A DNA stretch of 36,879 nucleotides from an uncultured Bacilli bacterium (GTDB lineage: Bacteria > Bacillota_I > Bacilli_A > RF39 > UBA660): assembly GCA_947625625.1 (NCBI GenBank), contig CANQPC010000013.1, forward strand, positions 1 to 36,879, read 5' to 3'. Positions 15,551 through 24,706 of this stretch are shown piece after piece. Below the pieces are notes generated by a model. That model had not been told where the DNA came from, ran no database searches, and saw only the letters and a list, made by a program, of their open reading frames with translations. Within the stretch, counting starts at the first letter, position 1. Every line of letters begins with the position of its first letter. The position numbers and the translations under genes were made by a program.

Positions 15551-16108
15551 ATGAAAAAAGGCATATTTGTTATTTTATCGGGCCCCTCTGGAGTTGGTAA
15601 AAATGTACTAGTTGATGAACTTGTTAAAGATGGTTATGGAGAATATTCTGTTTCCGTAACAACCCGCAATAAAAGAAAGGGAGAGATTGAAGGTCAAGAT
15701 TATTTTTTCATAAATAAAAGTTTATTTGAAGAGAAAATAAAAGAGGAAGACTTTTTTGAATGGGCTATCTATAATAACAACTATTATGGTACCCCCAAAA
15801 ACTATATCATTGAAAAGACAGAACAAGGAAAGAATGTCATTGCCATAATAGAAGTCCAAGGAACTATGAAAATTAAGAAAGTTTATCCTACCGCTATTAC
15901 AATATTTATCATGCCTCCTAGTATCGAAGAATTAGAAAGACGACTTAAAATGCGAAATACAGATAGTGAAGAAGATATTAATAGGAGATTAAAACGAGCT
16001 AAAGAAGAAGAACTTTATAAAGATAAGTATGACTATGTAGTTATTAATGATGATATTAAAAAAGCTGTATTAGAAATTGAGAAAATTATTCATGATAATG
16101 AGAAATAA
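15551..16108 (+). CDS. gmk: Guanylate kinase
   Basis: A 185-residue cytoplasmic kinase that phosphorylates GMP (and dGMP) to GDP with ATP, supplying the GTP/dGTP pool. The P-loop GPSGVGKN lies near the N-terminus (about 10-17) and has Asn where Ser, Thr or Gly is more usual after the lysine. The GMP-binding block has SVTTRNKRKGEIEGQDYFF (Thr-Thr-Arg and the Arg pair are typical), then EWAIYNNNYYGT. The lid is ERRLKMRNTDSEEDINRRL, and YDYVVIND closes the fold. It is slightly shorter than the usual 200 residues. It follows dnaE after 13 nt with AGGTGA as ribosome site, so it is in the replication operon. Confidence 0.94.
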   Translation: MKKGIFVILSGPSGVGKNVLVDELVKDGYGEYSVSVTTRNKRKGEIEGQDYFFINKSLFEEKIKEEDFFEWAIYNNNYYGTPKNYIIEKTEQGKNVIAIIEVQGTMKIKKVYPTAITIFIMPPSIEELERRLKMRNTDSEEDINRRLKRAKEEELYKDKYDYVVINDDIKKAVLEIEKIIHDNEK

Positions 16109-16137
16109 ATAATTTACTTTGCTATTACTTGCAACTT

Positions 16138-16158
16138 AATTACAAATATATTGTAATT
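16138..16158 (+). promoter_or_regulatory. Hairpin just ahead of the anchored protein gene
   Basis: AATTACAA (16138-16145) pairs perfectly with TTGTAATT (16151-16158). No T run follows, so it is not an obvious terminator. It ends 9 nt before the AAAGGAG ribosome site and could influence translation. Confidence 0.3.
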
Positions 16159-16179
16159 TGAAATGAAAGGAGTATAAAA

Positions 16180-16917
16180 GTGGGAAAGGAAAAAAAGAAT
16201 AATAGTGTAATAGTAATAATTTTATTGGTAATCATAATTTTAATACTACTGGCATTAGGTGTATTATTTGCAACTGGTAAAATTACTTGGAATAGCAATA
16301 ATAACAATGTTAATGATAATGTTGATGATTCAAATATTAATGATAATTCAAATAACAATGATAATGGCATTATTTCTAATAATGAGGCAGAAGAAGTTGT
16401 TAAAAATTTATTCACTAATAATGCAGTAAGAAGAATAATGGATAATGGCTCATTAACATATTGCTCTAGTAGTGATAATAAGATATACACTGAAAAAGAA
16501 TTAGGACTAGATCATACTTGGAATGGTTATTATAAATGTTCTGAATTTAATTCATATGATGAATTAGTAAACTATTTTAAAACTTTCTTTACAGATAGCT
16601 ACTATTCTAATAATTTAGAAAATAAAGTAACAATGACTACTAAATCAATAGTTATGTCAGATGGAACAGTTATGTATAATTATTATGAAAAAGATGGTTC
16701 TTTATATTACGCAAATACTGGAAAAGGAAGCAATATGGCTAAAATCGAATTATCTAACGTTTCTTATAATATTATAAATGTTACCGAAGCAGAAATAGTC
16801 GCTAATATACATGCTACTTGGAAAGATGCAGGTGGCTATCCATACGAAGAAACTATCGACATTACACTAGCAAAAACTGATAAAGGTTGGAAAATAGATC
16901 AGTATGATGTAAAATAA
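16180..16917 (+). CDS. Membrane-anchored extracytoplasmic protein, possibly IseA-like
   Basis: A 245-residue protein with a short basic N-terminus and an uncleaved-looking membrane helix (about 9-34). An Asn/Asp-rich low-complexity spacer (about 38-66) is followed by a soluble domain outside the cell (about 70-245). In that domain, FNSYDELVNYFKTFFTDSYYS, the stretch around VMYNYYEKDGSLYYANTGKGS and the closing KTDKGWKIDQYD recall, from memory, the DL-endopeptidase inhibitor IseA family. I cannot verify this. There are two Cys, in TYCSSS and YKCSEF. The start is GTG, 6 nt after AAAGGAG. It is 71 nt after gmk with a hairpin between, and ends at a very strong terminator. If it is IseA-like it would restrain cell-wall hydrolases. 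Confidence 0.78.
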   Translation: MGKEKKNNSVIVIILLVIIILILLALGVLFATGKITWNSNNNNVNDNVDDSNINDNSNNNDNGIISNNEAEEVVKNLFTNNAVRRIMDNGSLTYCSSSDNKIYTEKELGLDHTWNGYYKCSEFNSYDELVNYFKTFFTDSYYSNNLENKVTMTTKSIVMSDGTVMYNYYEKDGSLYYANTGKGSNMAKIELSNVSYNIINVTEAEIVANIHATWKDAGGYPYEETIDITLAKTDKGWKIDQYDVK

Positions 16918-16959
16918 TTTTACTAATTATAATGATATGGAAATAATAAACATAGTACA

Positions 16960-16998
16960 AAACGAATAATGTTAAAGTCATTATTCGTTTACTTTTTT
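16960..16998 (+). terminator. Strong terminator
   Basis: AAACGAATAATG (16960-16971) pairs perfectly over 12 bp with CATTATTCGTTT (16979-16990) across a 7-nt loop, followed by ACTTTTTTA. It ends the dnaB-to-16917 transcript. Confidence 0.88.
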
Positions 16999-17118
16999 AT
17001 AATATGTATTTTTCATACCATATAACATCATTATCATATAGTATATTTTCCAATTTTTTCTTGTAATATCAAGAGAATTATTTATAAATAGATTAGATTT
17101 ATTTTTATAGTAATTTAC

Positions 17119-17147
17119 TTGAAAAATAAAGAAAATTATTATATACT
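17119..17147 (+). promoter_or_regulatory. SigA-type promoter of the HD-like gene and valS
   Basis: TTGAAA (17119-17124) and TATACT (17142-17147) with a 17-bp spacer. The leader to the start at 17196 is about 42 nt. Confidence 0.55.
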
Positions 17148-17195
17148 TATATTAATTAAATCACGGAATAATTTAATATTTATTAGGAGGTAATT

Positions 17196-17957
17196 ATGAA
17201 GAGTAATAGAATTATGAAAATCTTCGAACAATATGTTAGAAAATATGATATGAATAATATTAATATTAAAGCAATTTATTTTCATAGTTTAAAAGTTATG
17301 GAAATAGCACGAGAATTAGCTAGCGGTCTTGACTTGTTTGATGAAGAAGATGTCGCTCTATGTGAATTTATTGCCTTATTCCATGAAATTGGCTCTTTTT
17401 CAAAAACTCCTAATTACCATATAGATGGCGATAATGAAGATTCATACGAAAAAACAATCGATGTATTATTTAATAAAAAACTTATAAGAGAAGTGACTAA
17501 GGATAAGAAATATGATGAAACTGTTAAGTTGGCTATTTATTCTTATGAAAAAAATGGTTTTCCAGTAGGAATAGATGAAAAAACAAAGCATGTATGTGCG
17601 ATAATTAAAGACGCCCATAACTTAGATTCTTTTAGAGTCTTTGTTAATTACCCTTATGTAGATACTAGAATAAATAGTTATCCTAATACTCTTATTTATG
17701 AAGATTTTAAAAAATTTAAGACTATTAGTCCTAGAATGAGTGAAAATAGTGCTGATAGTGTCGTAATTGTCCTATCAAAAATGTATTCTTTCAATTATAA
17801 ATATTCTTATTATATTTTAAAACAGAAAGGTTATATTGATAAGATAATGGAATTATTGACTTTTGAAGATAAAAAGATTGAGAATTTTTTTATGCAACTT
17901 AAAGTTGTCTTAAATAACTACGTCGATAAAAGATTGGGTGGTATTAATGTTAGATAA
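17196..17957 (+). CDS. HD-domain-like protein with altered metal motif
   Basis: A 253-residue soluble protein resembling HD-superfamily phosphohydrolases. H30 lies in [15 protein letters not shown]. The core motif reads LFHEIGSF (H63-E64) where HD is expected. The helix that normally supplies the last aspartate reads [12 protein letters not shown] (D139, H141, D144). The rest of the fold pattern is recognisable, so this is probably a real family member with unusual or lost metal binding. Substrate is unknown. ATG is preceded by AGGAGG. Its last 11 bp overlap valS, and both share the promoter at 17119-17147, so it is co-expressed with valyl-tRNA synthetase. Confidence 0.82.
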   Translation: MKSNRIMKIFEQYVRKYDMNNINIKAIYFHSLKVMEIARELASGLDLFDEEDVALCEFIALFHEIGSFSKTPNYHIDGDNEDSYEKTIDVLFNKKLIREVTKDKKYDETVKLAIYSYEKNGFPVGIDEKTKHVCAIIKDAHNLDSFRVFVNYPYVDTRINSYPNTLIYEDFKKFKTISPRMSENSADSVVIVLSKMYSFNYKYSYYILKQKGYIDKIMELLTFEDKKIENFFMQLKVVLNNYVDKRLGGINVR

Positions 17958-20487
17958 GAAATATAATCACTTGGAAGTAGAAAAAGATAAATATCAAAAG
18001 TGGAAAGATAACGGATATTTTACTTCCAATGATTTAAATAAAGAACCTTTTGTAATTGTTATTCCTCCTCCTAATGTTACTGGTAAGTTACATTTAGGTC
18101 ATGCTTGGGATACAACATTACAAGATATTATTATAAGGTATAAAAAAATGTGTGGATTCGATGCATTATGGATTCCAGGAATGGACCATGCTGGTATCGC
18201 AACACAAGCCAAAATTGATAAAAAATTAAAATCTGAAGGTATTGATCCAAGAAGCATGGATAGAGAAGAATGGCTTAAAATTGCTTGGGATTGGAAAAAA
18301 GAATATGCTGAAAGTATTCATCAGCAGTGGGCTAAATTAGGTCTTGCTCTCGACTATTCAAAAGAAAGATTTACTCTAGATGAAGGGCTTTCTAAAGCCG
18401 TCAAAAAAGTATTTGTCGATTTATATAATAAAGGTTTAATTTATAGAGGAGAAAGAATTATTAATTGGGATCCAGCTGCCAGAACAGCATTATCGGCAGA
18501 GGAAGTTATCTATAAAGATGTACCAGGTTTCTTCTATCATATTAAATATTTATTAGAAGATAGTGATGAATATTTAGAAGTTGCCACAACAAGGCCAGAA
18601 ACACTATTCGGTGATACTGCAGTAGCGGTTAATCCTGATGATAATAGATATAAAAAGTATATTGGAAAAAATGTTATATTACCAATTCTTAATAAAAAAA
18701 TTCCCATTATTGCCGACTATCATGCTGATATGGAGTTTGGAACTGGGGTAGTTAAAATTACACCCGCTCATGATCCTAATGATTTTGAAGTTGGTAATAG
18801 ACATAATTTAGATAGAATTATTATAATGAATACTGATGGCACAATGAATGACAATGCAGGTCAATATGCAGGTCTTGATAGATTCGAATGCCGTGATAAA
18901 TTAGTCAAAGAATTAAAAGACAAAGATTTATTAATTAGTGTAGAACCAATTAACCATAACGTTGGTTTTTCCGAAAGAACAGATGTAATGATTGAGCCAT
19001 ATTTATCTAAACAATGGTTTGTTAAAATGAGGCCACTTGCTGACAGGGTATTAGAAAACCAGAAAAATAAAAATACTAAAGTTAACTTTATTCCAAGTAG
19101 ATATGAAAAAATTATGAATCATTGGATGGAAATAACTTACGACTGGTGTATATCTAGACAGTTATGGTGGGGTCATAGAATTCCAGCTTGGTACAAAGAT
19201 AATCAAATATATGTCGGAATGGAGGCACCATCTGAAGAAGGATGGGTACAAGATCCTGATGTTTTAGATACATGGTTTTCAAGTGCCCTATGGCCTTTTA
19301 GTACATTAGGATGGCCTGATGATACAAAATTACTAGAAAGATATTATCCTAATAATATTCTAGTTACAGGCTATGACATTATTCCTTTTTGGGTTAATCG
19401 AATGACTTTCCAAGGATTGGAATTTTTAGGAGAAAGACCTTTTAAAGAATGTTTGATTCATGGACTTATAAGAGACAAGCAAGGAAGAAAAATGAGTAAA
19501 AGTCTTGGAAATGGTATCGATCCAATGGATGTAATAGACAACTATGGAGCCGATTCACTCAGATTCTTTCTCACAACAAATACTGCTTCAGGAATGGATC
19601 AAAGATACGATGAAGAAAAAGTTAAAGCCGCTTGGAATTTTATCAATAAAATTTGGAATGCTTCAAGATTCGTTCTTATGAATATGGATGATTTCAATGC
19701 AGATGATTATTGCTTGGATAATTTAAAAGAGCAAGATAAGTGGATATTAACTAAATTAAATAAAACAATTAAAGAAGTTCGTAAAAATATGGATAAATAT
19801 GATTTTAATTTGGCAGGATCTTCTTTATATAATTTTGTATGGAATGACTTTTGTGATAAATATATTGAATTATCAAAATTTTATCAAGACAATATAACCA
19901 AAAGTGTCTTAATTAAAGTCCTTTCCGATATTCTTAAAATGCTTCATCCATTTATGCCTTTTGTTACCGAAGAAATATATAGTAAGCTTCCTATTCGCGA
20001 AAGTGATTCAATTATACTTTCCAATTATCCTGTTTATAATAAAAAAGAAATTTTTGAAACAAATATCGATACTGTATTAGAATTTATTACAATGTTTAGA
20101 AATAAAAAGTCTGAACTTAATATAGGTAAAGATTTTTCAGTTGTTTTAAATATTCCTAATTCACATGAAAAAGAACTTATTATAAATATGTTAAAATTAG
20201 GTGATAAAGTAACTAATTCTTCTAAAGAAATATCTTATAACATAAAATATAAAGAATTAGAAATTGGACTTATCTATGATAATAGAGATAGTTTGAAGCA
20301 AGAAAAAGAAAAAATTATGAAAGAAAAAGAAACCTTAGAAAGTTCAATTGCCAGAAGAGAAAAATTACTTAATAATACTAATTATACAAGTAAAGCTCCT
20401 AAAGATATAGTAAATAAAGAGAGAGAAAGTTTACTAAAAGAAAAAGAATTACTAAAAAATATTATCGAAAAATTTACAAATTTATAA
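17947..20487 (+). CDS. valS: Valyl-tRNA synthetase
   Basis: An 846-residue class I aminoacyl-tRNA synthetase that charges tRNA-Val in the cytoplasm and edits Thr-tRNA. The Rossmann start [14 protein letters not shown] contains the HIGH motif as HLGH (49-52). The editing domain shows [18 protein letters not shown] and [12 protein letters not shown]. The catalytic part has [14 protein letters not shown] and KMSKS at 515-519. The anticodon-binding domain follows, and a C-terminal coiled-coil arm (about 780-846) is typical of ValRS. A GTG at 17938 is in frame; I chose ATG 17947 because GGGTGG (17936-17941) lies just before it and the family starts there. It overlaps the HD-like gene by 11 bp. No terminator is evident before the TM2 gene 41 nt later. 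Confidence 0.97.
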   Translation: MLDKKYNHLEVEKDKYQKWKDNGYFTSNDLNKEPFVIVIPPPNVTGKLHLGHAWDTTLQDIIIRYKKMCGFDALWIPGMDHAGIATQAKIDKKLKSEGIDPRSMDREEWLKIAWDWKKEYAESIHQQWAKLGLALDYSKERFTLDEGLSKAVKKVFVDLYNKGLIYRGERIINWDPAARTALSAEEVIYKDVPGFFYHIKYLLEDSDEYLEVATTRPETLFGDTAVAVNPDDNRYKKYIGKNVILPILNKKIPIIADYHADMEFGTGVVKITPAHDPNDFEVGNRHNLDRIIIMNTDGTMNDNAGQYAGLDRFECRDKLVKELKDKDLLISVEPINHNVGFSERTDVMIEPYLSKQWFVKMRPLADRVLENQKNKNTKVNFIPSRYEKIMNHWMEITYDWCISRQLWWGHRIPAWYKDNQIYVGMEAPSEEGWVQDPDVLDTWFSSALWPFSTLGWPDDTKLLERYYPNNILVTGYDIIPFWVNRMTFQGLEFLGERPFKECLIHGLIRDKQGRKMSKSLGNGIDPMDVIDNYGADSLRFFLTTNTASGMDQRYDEEKVKAAWNFINKIWNASRFVLMNMDDFNADDYCLDNLKEQDKWILTKLNKTIKEVRKNMDKYDFNLAGSSLYNFVWNDFCDKYIELSKFYQDNITKSVLIKVLSDILKMLHPFMPFVTEEIYSKLPIRESDSIILSNYPVYNKKEIFETNIDTVLEFITMFRNKKSELNIGKDFSVVLNIPNSHEKELIINMLKLGDKVTNSSKEISYNIKYKELEIGLIYDNRDSLKQEKEKIMKEKETLESSIARREKLLNNTNYTSKAPKDIVNKERESLLKEKELLKNIIEKFTNL

Positions 20488-20528
20488 AATTATGATAGAA
20501 TTAAATTGTCAAAAAAGGAGGAGTAAAA

Positions 20529-20879
20529 ATGGCAAAGTTTTGTTCAAACTGTGGTGCAGAGCTTAATGAAAATCAAGATATCTGTTTAAAATGTGGTGTA
20601 AAAGTTAAGAAAGATAATACATCTAGTAATGATGACCCTAATGCTAAATCAAAAATGGCCGCTGGTCTCTTAGGAATATTCCTAGGCACATTTGGAGTTC
20701 ACAATTTTTATTTAGGGTATACTGGTAAAGCAGTAGCTCAACTATTACTAACTTTAATTGGATGGATTATGTGTTTCATTGGTCCAGCCGTAGCAGCTGT
20801 TTGGGGATTAATCGAAGGAATTATGATTCTTTCTGGTAGTATTAATAAAGATGCTAATGGTAATCCATTAAGAGATTAA
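20529..20879 (+). CDS. Zinc-ribbon TM2 domain membrane protein
   Basis: A 116-residue protein. The N-terminal zinc ribbon has CSNCG (5-9) and CLKCG. After a short linker, a TM2 domain of two helices with a conserved turn begins near residue 43 (MAAGLLGIFLGTFGVHNFYLGYTGKAVAQLLLTL), and the second helix is near 80-105. TM2 proteins are small membrane proteins without a settled biochemical role. An excellent AAAAAGGAGGAG precedes ATG. The last base of its stop codon is the first base of the DUF2752 start, so the two are translationally coupled. Confidence 0.92.
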   Translation: MAKFCSNCGAELNENQDICLKCGVKVKKDNTSSNDDPNAKSKMAAGLLGIFLGTFGVHNFYLGYTGKAVAQLLLTLIGWIMCFIGPAVAAVWGLIEGIMILSGSINKDANGNPLRD

Positions 20880-21247
20880 TGAAAAGAGTTTATAATATAC
20901 TTATTATCATTTTTAGTATTTTATTTATAGGTATTGTTACAAGTGGAAGTCTTAATATTGAATGCCTATTAAAAAAAGTATTTAATATTAGTTGTCCGGG
21001 ATGTGGACTTACAAGAAGCTTTATAGCTATTTTCCACTTGAAGTTTTTAGAAGCTTTTAATTATAATATTCTTGGCATACCATTATTTATAGGTTATATA
21101 ATAATTTGTATTTTCTTAATTGTAGATATTATTCTTAACAGACTAAATACCTTACAATTTATCTATAAAATTTTATGTAAATATTATATTGTAATTATTT
21201 TCACTCTAATAATATCAATGATTACTAATAATATAAGAGGTATATAA
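20879..21247 (+). CDS. DUF2752 family membrane protein
   Basis: A 122-residue membrane protein with three hydrophobic helices (about 5-22, 55-80, 96-115). It has the DUF2752 hallmark CPGCGLTRSF (about 39-48) followed by HLKFLEAFNYNILGIPLF. The family has no established function; the Cys pair plus Thr-Arg is its defining feature. It overlaps the TM2 gene by 1 base (TAATG) and has no independent ribosome site, so it is probably made by translational coupling. TM2 and DUF2752 genes are often neighbours in Gram-positive genomes. The hairpin at 21253-21283 follows directly. Confidence 0.9.
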   Translation: MKRVYNILIIIFSILFIGIVTSGSLNIECLLKKVFNISCPGCGLTRSFIAIFHLKFLEAFNYNILGIPLFIGYIIICIFLIVDIILNRLNTLQFIYKILCKYYIVIIFTLIISMITNNIRGI

Positions 21248-21252
21248 TTAAA

Positions 21253-21283
21253 AAAACATCTCATAATATGTATGAGGTGTTTT
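21253..21283 (+). promoter_or_regulatory. Terminator-like hairpin that covers the ribosome site of the next gene
   Basis: AAAACATCTCAT (21253-21264) pairs with ATGAGGTGTTTT (21272-21283): 12 bp with one G-U pair and a 7-nt loop, then CTTATG. The 3' arm contains the GAGGTG Shine-Dalgarno (21274-21279) of the YetF-like gene that starts at 21287. When folded it would act as a weak terminator for the upstream genes and also hide the ribosome site. Confidence 0.7.
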
Positions 21284-21286
21284 CTT

Positions 21287-21997
21287 ATGAATGATTTTAT
21301 TGGAATTGGTTATCGAACAGTTATTGTTTTATTTCTCTTATTTTTAATAGCTAAAATGCTTGGAAAAAAACAAATATCACAACTAAGTTTATTTGACTAT
21401 ATAGTAGGAATAACTATCGGTTCTATAGCAGCCGATATTTCTCTCGATTTAGAAAAAGATTTAATAGCGGGTATTTTTTCTCTTCTTTTATATGGCTTTA
21501 TTGCTTATATAATTTCAATATTAACTATGAAAAGTATCAAGGCGAGAAGATTCCTTACCGGTGTACCAACAGTTCTTGTGGAAAACTCAAAAATTATCGA
21601 ATCTGGACTTAAAAAAGCTAAAATTGATGTTAATCAACTTCTATCGGAAGCTAGAGTAGCAGGTTATTTTAATCTAGATGAAATATCTTATGCTATCATG
21701 GAAATAAATGGTTCAATTAGTTTTCTTCCAAAAGAAAAAGAAAAACCCGCTACTAAAAAAGATATGAAAATTAAAACAGATAAAGATTCCCTTACCGCTA
21801 ATGTAATTATCGATAGCAAATATATGAAAAATAACATGGAATCTTTTGGTAAAGATAAAGAATGGTTAGATCATGAATTAAAAGTACAAGGATATACTGA
21901 CTATAAAAAAATTCTTTTAGCTACTATCGATAGCAAAGATAAAGTTACTGTATACGAAAAAAATGTAAAGCCAGATAAAAATACTGTCTTAGAATAA
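21287..21997 (+). CDS. YetF/DUF421 family membrane protein
   Basis: A 236-residue protein. Three N-terminal membrane helices (about 5-25, 35-52, 58-80) include the family-typical GYRTVIVLFLLFLIAKMLGKKQISQLSLFDYIVGITIGSIA segment. A cytoplasmic DUF421 domain (about 85-230) shows RRFLTGVPTVLVENSKI, LLSEARVAGYFNLDEISYAIMEINGSISFLP and a KPAT stretch. Members in spore formers are linked to spore envelope or germination, but the molecular function is unclear. The in-frame ATG at 21272 would put the ribosome site inside the gene; 21287 lies 7 nt after GAGGTG. It has its own terminator, and its translation may depend on opening the hairpin at 21253-21283. Confidence 0.9.
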   Translation: MNDFIGIGYRTVIVLFLLFLIAKMLGKKQISQLSLFDYIVGITIGSIAADISLDLEKDLIAGIFSLLLYGFIAYIISILTMKSIKARRFLTGVPTVLVENSKIIESGLKKAKIDVNQLLSEARVAGYFNLDEISYAIMEINGSISFLPKEKEKPATKKDMKIKTDKDSLTANVIIDSKYMKNNMESFGKDKEWLDHELKVQGYTDYKKILLATIDSKDKVTVYEKNVKPDKNTVLE

Positions 21998-22021
21998 TAT
22001 CAAATATTGATATTTTTTTTA
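21996..22021 (+). terminator. Terminator of the YetF-like gene
   Basis: AATATCA (21996-22002, overlapping the stop codon) pairs with TGATATT (22008-22014) across a 5-nt loop, followed by a run of Ts. Confidence 0.65.
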
Positions 22022-22062
22022 ATTAAAACATAATTTTTTTGTTTGCTTTTTTCATTATGTGA

Positions 22063-22068
22063 TATAAT
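22063..22068 (+). promoter_or_regulatory. Extended -10 promoter of the polysaccharide deacetylase gene
   Basis: Consensus TATAAT preceded by TGA (TGn extension at 22060-22062). A weak -35, TTGTTT, lies at 22039-22044 with an 18-bp spacer. The leader is about 15-20 nt. Confidence 0.5.
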
Positions 22069-22091
22069 TTTTATAGTAGGATGTGAACGTA

Positions 22092-23474
22092 GTGAAAAAG
22101 CTTAAAATACTATTTTTAATTTTAATATTTATTACTTTTCTTTTACTTTTATACTCAGTACTTTATCCCAATATTGTTATTGATGATAATACTATTGCTT
22201 TTAATAGTGATGAAAAATTTGAATATAAAGCTTTTAACTTATTTACAGATTTAACTAACCGAGTTACTTTTGATGGCAATATCGATAGCGGTGTAGTAGG
22301 TAAACAAACTGTTACTGGAAAAATTAAATATTTATTTTATCATGTCAAAAAAGATTTTTCCATCTATGTTGTCGATAATGAAAAGCCAATAATTACTTTA
22401 AATGGAGAAAAAGATACTAGCGTTTGTCCCAATAAAATATATGAAGAAGAAGGCTTTACAGCATTTGATAATTATGATAAAGATATTACTGATAAAGTAG
22501 TAATATACGAAAAAGATAATAGTATTGTATATACGATAAGTGATAGTTCTGGAAATACTGATATTGTCAGAAGATATATCAAATATGAAGATAAAGATGA
22601 ACCTTTAATTACTTTAAATGGCGAAGAAGAAATGTACGTATATTTAGGTAATAAATTTGTTGATCCTCTGTACATTGCCACTGATAACTGTGATGGTGAC
22701 ATAACCTCTAAAGTTATAGTAACAGGTACTGTCGATACAAGCAAATTAGGTACATACGAAATAAAATATGAAGTTACCGATTCTAGTGAAAACAAAACTG
22801 AAATAAGTAGAAAAGTTATCGTCATAAATAGACCTACTTATAATTACTATGGCAATGGCGTTATCTACTTAACATTTGATGATGGTCCTAGTTATTTGAC
22901 AAGTCAAATACTCGATATTTTAGATGAAGAAAATGTTAAGGCAACATTCTTTGTAACTAGTGCTAACGATTACACGAGAAGAGCTTACAATTCTGGTCAT
23001 ACTATTGCATTACATAGTTATACTCACGATTATGCTTATGTATATTCTAGTATTGATAATTATTTTGAAGATCTTCAAATGGTTAGTGATCGCGTATATA
23101 ACGTAATAGGAATTAGACCGACGATAATTAGGTTTCCGGGAGGAAGTTCTAATACTGTAAGTAGAAATTACAGTAAAGGTATCATGACTTACTTAACTAG
23201 TGAAGTAGTAAAAAGAGGATACAATTATTTTGATTGGAACGTTGACTCCAATGATGCTGGTGGTGATATCTATAATAGCGGTAATATTTATGCTAATGTA
23301 GTAAATAACTTATCACATGGTAAGACTAATGTTGTCCTCATGCATGATTCAGGAAGCCATACTGCTACTGTAAATGCCCTTAGAGATATAATAAGATTTG
23401 GAAAAAATAATGGCTATACCTTTTCAGCTATAACAAATAGTACTCCAGTAGTTAGACATGGTGTCAATAATTAA
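22092..23474 (+). CDS. Membrane-anchored polysaccharide deacetylase with two Ig-like repeats
   Basis: A 460-residue surface enzyme. A signal anchor (about 4-24) is followed by two tandem DUF5011/HYR-like beta domains at about 98-166 and 171-246. Each begins with a Pro-hydrophobic-ITLNGE strand, and each ends with a TxSDSSGN or VTDSSEN turn. The NodB catalytic domain fills 255-450: TFDDG (261-265, D263 base and D264 metal), HSYTH (308-312, metal histidines), RFPGG (347-351), DWNVDSNDAGG and LMHDSGSH. This motif set matches peptidoglycan N-acetylglucosamine or N-acetylmuramic acid deacetylases (PdaA/PgdA-like). The start is GTG 22092, with AGGATG at suitable spacing; a GTG at 22083 is in frame but too close to AGGA. 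It is monocistronic. Confidence 0.92.
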   Translation: MKKLKILFLILIFITFLLLLYSVLYPNIVIDDNTIAFNSDEKFEYKAFNLFTDLTNRVTFDGNIDSGVVGKQTVTGKIKYLFYHVKKDFSIYVVDNEKPIITLNGEKDTSVCPNKIYEEEGFTAFDNYDKDITDKVVIYEKDNSIVYTISDSSGNTDIVRRYIKYEDKDEPLITLNGEEEMYVYLGNKFVDPLYIATDNCDGDITSKVIVTGTVDTSKLGTYEIKYEVTDSSENKTEISRKVIVINRPTYNYYGNGVIYLTFDDGPSYLTSQILDILDEENVKATFFVTSANDYTRRAYNSGHTIALHSYTHDYAYVYSSIDNYFEDLQMVSDRVYNVIGIRPTIIRFPGGSSNTVSRNYSKGIMTYLTSEVVKRGYNYFDWNVDSNDAGGDIYNSGNIYANVVNNLSHGKTNVVLMHDSGSHTATVNALRDIIRFGKNNGYTFSAITNSTPVVRHGVNN

Positions 23475-23507
23475 TAAAAAGAGAGCAAAATTCAATATTA
23501 TTAACTT

Positions 23508-23546
23508 AAGAGAGATTTTAAATTTTAAGCTATCTCTCTTTTTATA
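23508..23546 (+). terminator. Terminator of the deacetylase gene
   Basis: AAGAGAGAT (23508-23516) pairs perfectly with ATCTCTCTT (23532-23540), followed by TTTATAA. The 15-nt loop is AT-rich. Confidence 0.75.
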
Positions 23547-23577
23547 ATACAAATGTTTGTTTTTATAATATTTTTTA

Positions 23578-23606
23578 TTTACTTAGACTAAAAGTTATGC
23601 TATACT
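23578..23606 (+). promoter_or_regulatory. SigA-type promoter of rmuC
   Basis: TTTACT (23578-23583) and TATACT (23601-23606) with a 17-bp spacer. The leader is about 22 nt. Confidence 0.55.
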
Positions 23607-23634
23607 TTATTAAGAAAGATGGTGTTTATTTATT

Positions 23635-24705
23635 ATGATTAATTACGTAATAATAGGATTACTTATCATTGTTATAATATTAGTAATTATAGCAATAATC
23701 AAAAATGTTAACGAAGGAAAAATTACCGAAAGAATTGGCAATTTAGAAACTAATACAGTCAAAGAGCTAGCTAATTTTCAAATCGATATAATGAAGACAA
23801 TGACCGATAACTTTAATGGACTAAATGAAAGAATCGAAAATAAACTCACACAAATTAACAGTAAGGTCAATGAAAGACTTGATGATAATTTTGCCAAAAC
23901 CAATAAAACTTTTACTAATATATTAGAAAGACTTTCAAAGATTGATGAAGCCCAGAAAAAAATTGATACACTTTCCACTGACATTGTATCTTTACAGAGT
24001 ATTTTAACTGATAAAAAAAGTAGAGGAATATTTGGAGAAATTAATCTTAAACACATTTTAGTCAGTATTTTTGGAGAAAGAAATGATAAAGTATATAGAC
24101 TCCAGTATACTTTTCCCAATAGTACTATCGCAGATGCTGTCATCTTTGCTCCTGAACCTTTAGGTACTGTAGCAATCGATTCCAAGTTTCCTTTGGAGCA
24201 CTATCAAAAGATGGTCGATAAAAATCTTTCCCAGTTAGATCGAAATGTAGCAGAAAAAGAATTTAAGGCAGATGTTAAAAAACATATTGATGCTATAAGT
24301 AGTAAATATATTATTCCCGGAATTACATCCGATCAAGCTATCATGTTTTTACCAGCCGAAGCTTTATTTGCGGAAATTAATGCCTATCATAGTGATTTAA
24401 TAGAATACGCTCACAAAAAAAGAGTATGGATATGTTCTCCAACCACTCTTATATCGACATTTACAATTATTGAAGTGTTACTTAAAAATATGGAAAGAGA
24501 TAAATATGCCAGCATAATTCATGAAGAACTTAATAAACTTGGAGTAGAATTTGCAAGATATAGAGAACGTTGGGATAAATTATCTCGAAGTATTGAGACT
24601 GTAAATAAAGATATTGAAAATATTAATGTAACCACTGATAAAATATCTAAAAGATTTGATTCTATTAGTAAAGTAGAAATTGAAGACCGACAAAAAATAG
24701 AATAA
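23635..24705 (+). CDS. rmuC: RmuC family DNA recombination protein
   Basis: A 356-residue protein with an N-terminal membrane helix (about 4-24) and a long coiled coil (about 35-120). The RmuC nuclease-like domain spans about 125-330 and shows SRGIFGEINLKHIL, YTFPNSTIADAVIFAPEP, VAIDSKFPLEHYQ, KHIDAISSKYI, QAIMFLPAEALFAEI and VWICSPTTLISTF. The AIDSKFP block is the family hallmark and fits the PD-(D/E)XK-like fold proposed for it. RmuC limits inversion-type rearrangements, probably by acting on DNA structures near replication. ATG has only a weak GGTG 10 nt upstream. It has its own promoter. Confidence 0.94.
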   Translation: MINYVIIGLLIIVIILVIIAIIKNVNEGKITERIGNLETNTVKELANFQIDIMKTMTDNFNGLNERIENKLTQINSKVNERLDDNFAKTNKTFTNILERLSKIDEAQKKIDTLSTDIVSLQSILTDKKSRGIFGEINLKHILVSIFGERNDKVYRLQYTFPNSTIADAVIFAPEPLGTVAIDSKFPLEHYQKMVDKNLSQLDRNVAEKEFKADVKKHIDAISSKYIIPGITSDQAIMFLPAEALFAEINAYHSDLIEYAHKKRVWICSPTTLISTFTIIEVLLKNMERDKYASIIHEELNKLGVEFARYRERWDKLSRSIETVNKDIENINVTTDKISKRFDSISKVEIEDRQKIE

Positions 24706-24706
24706 T

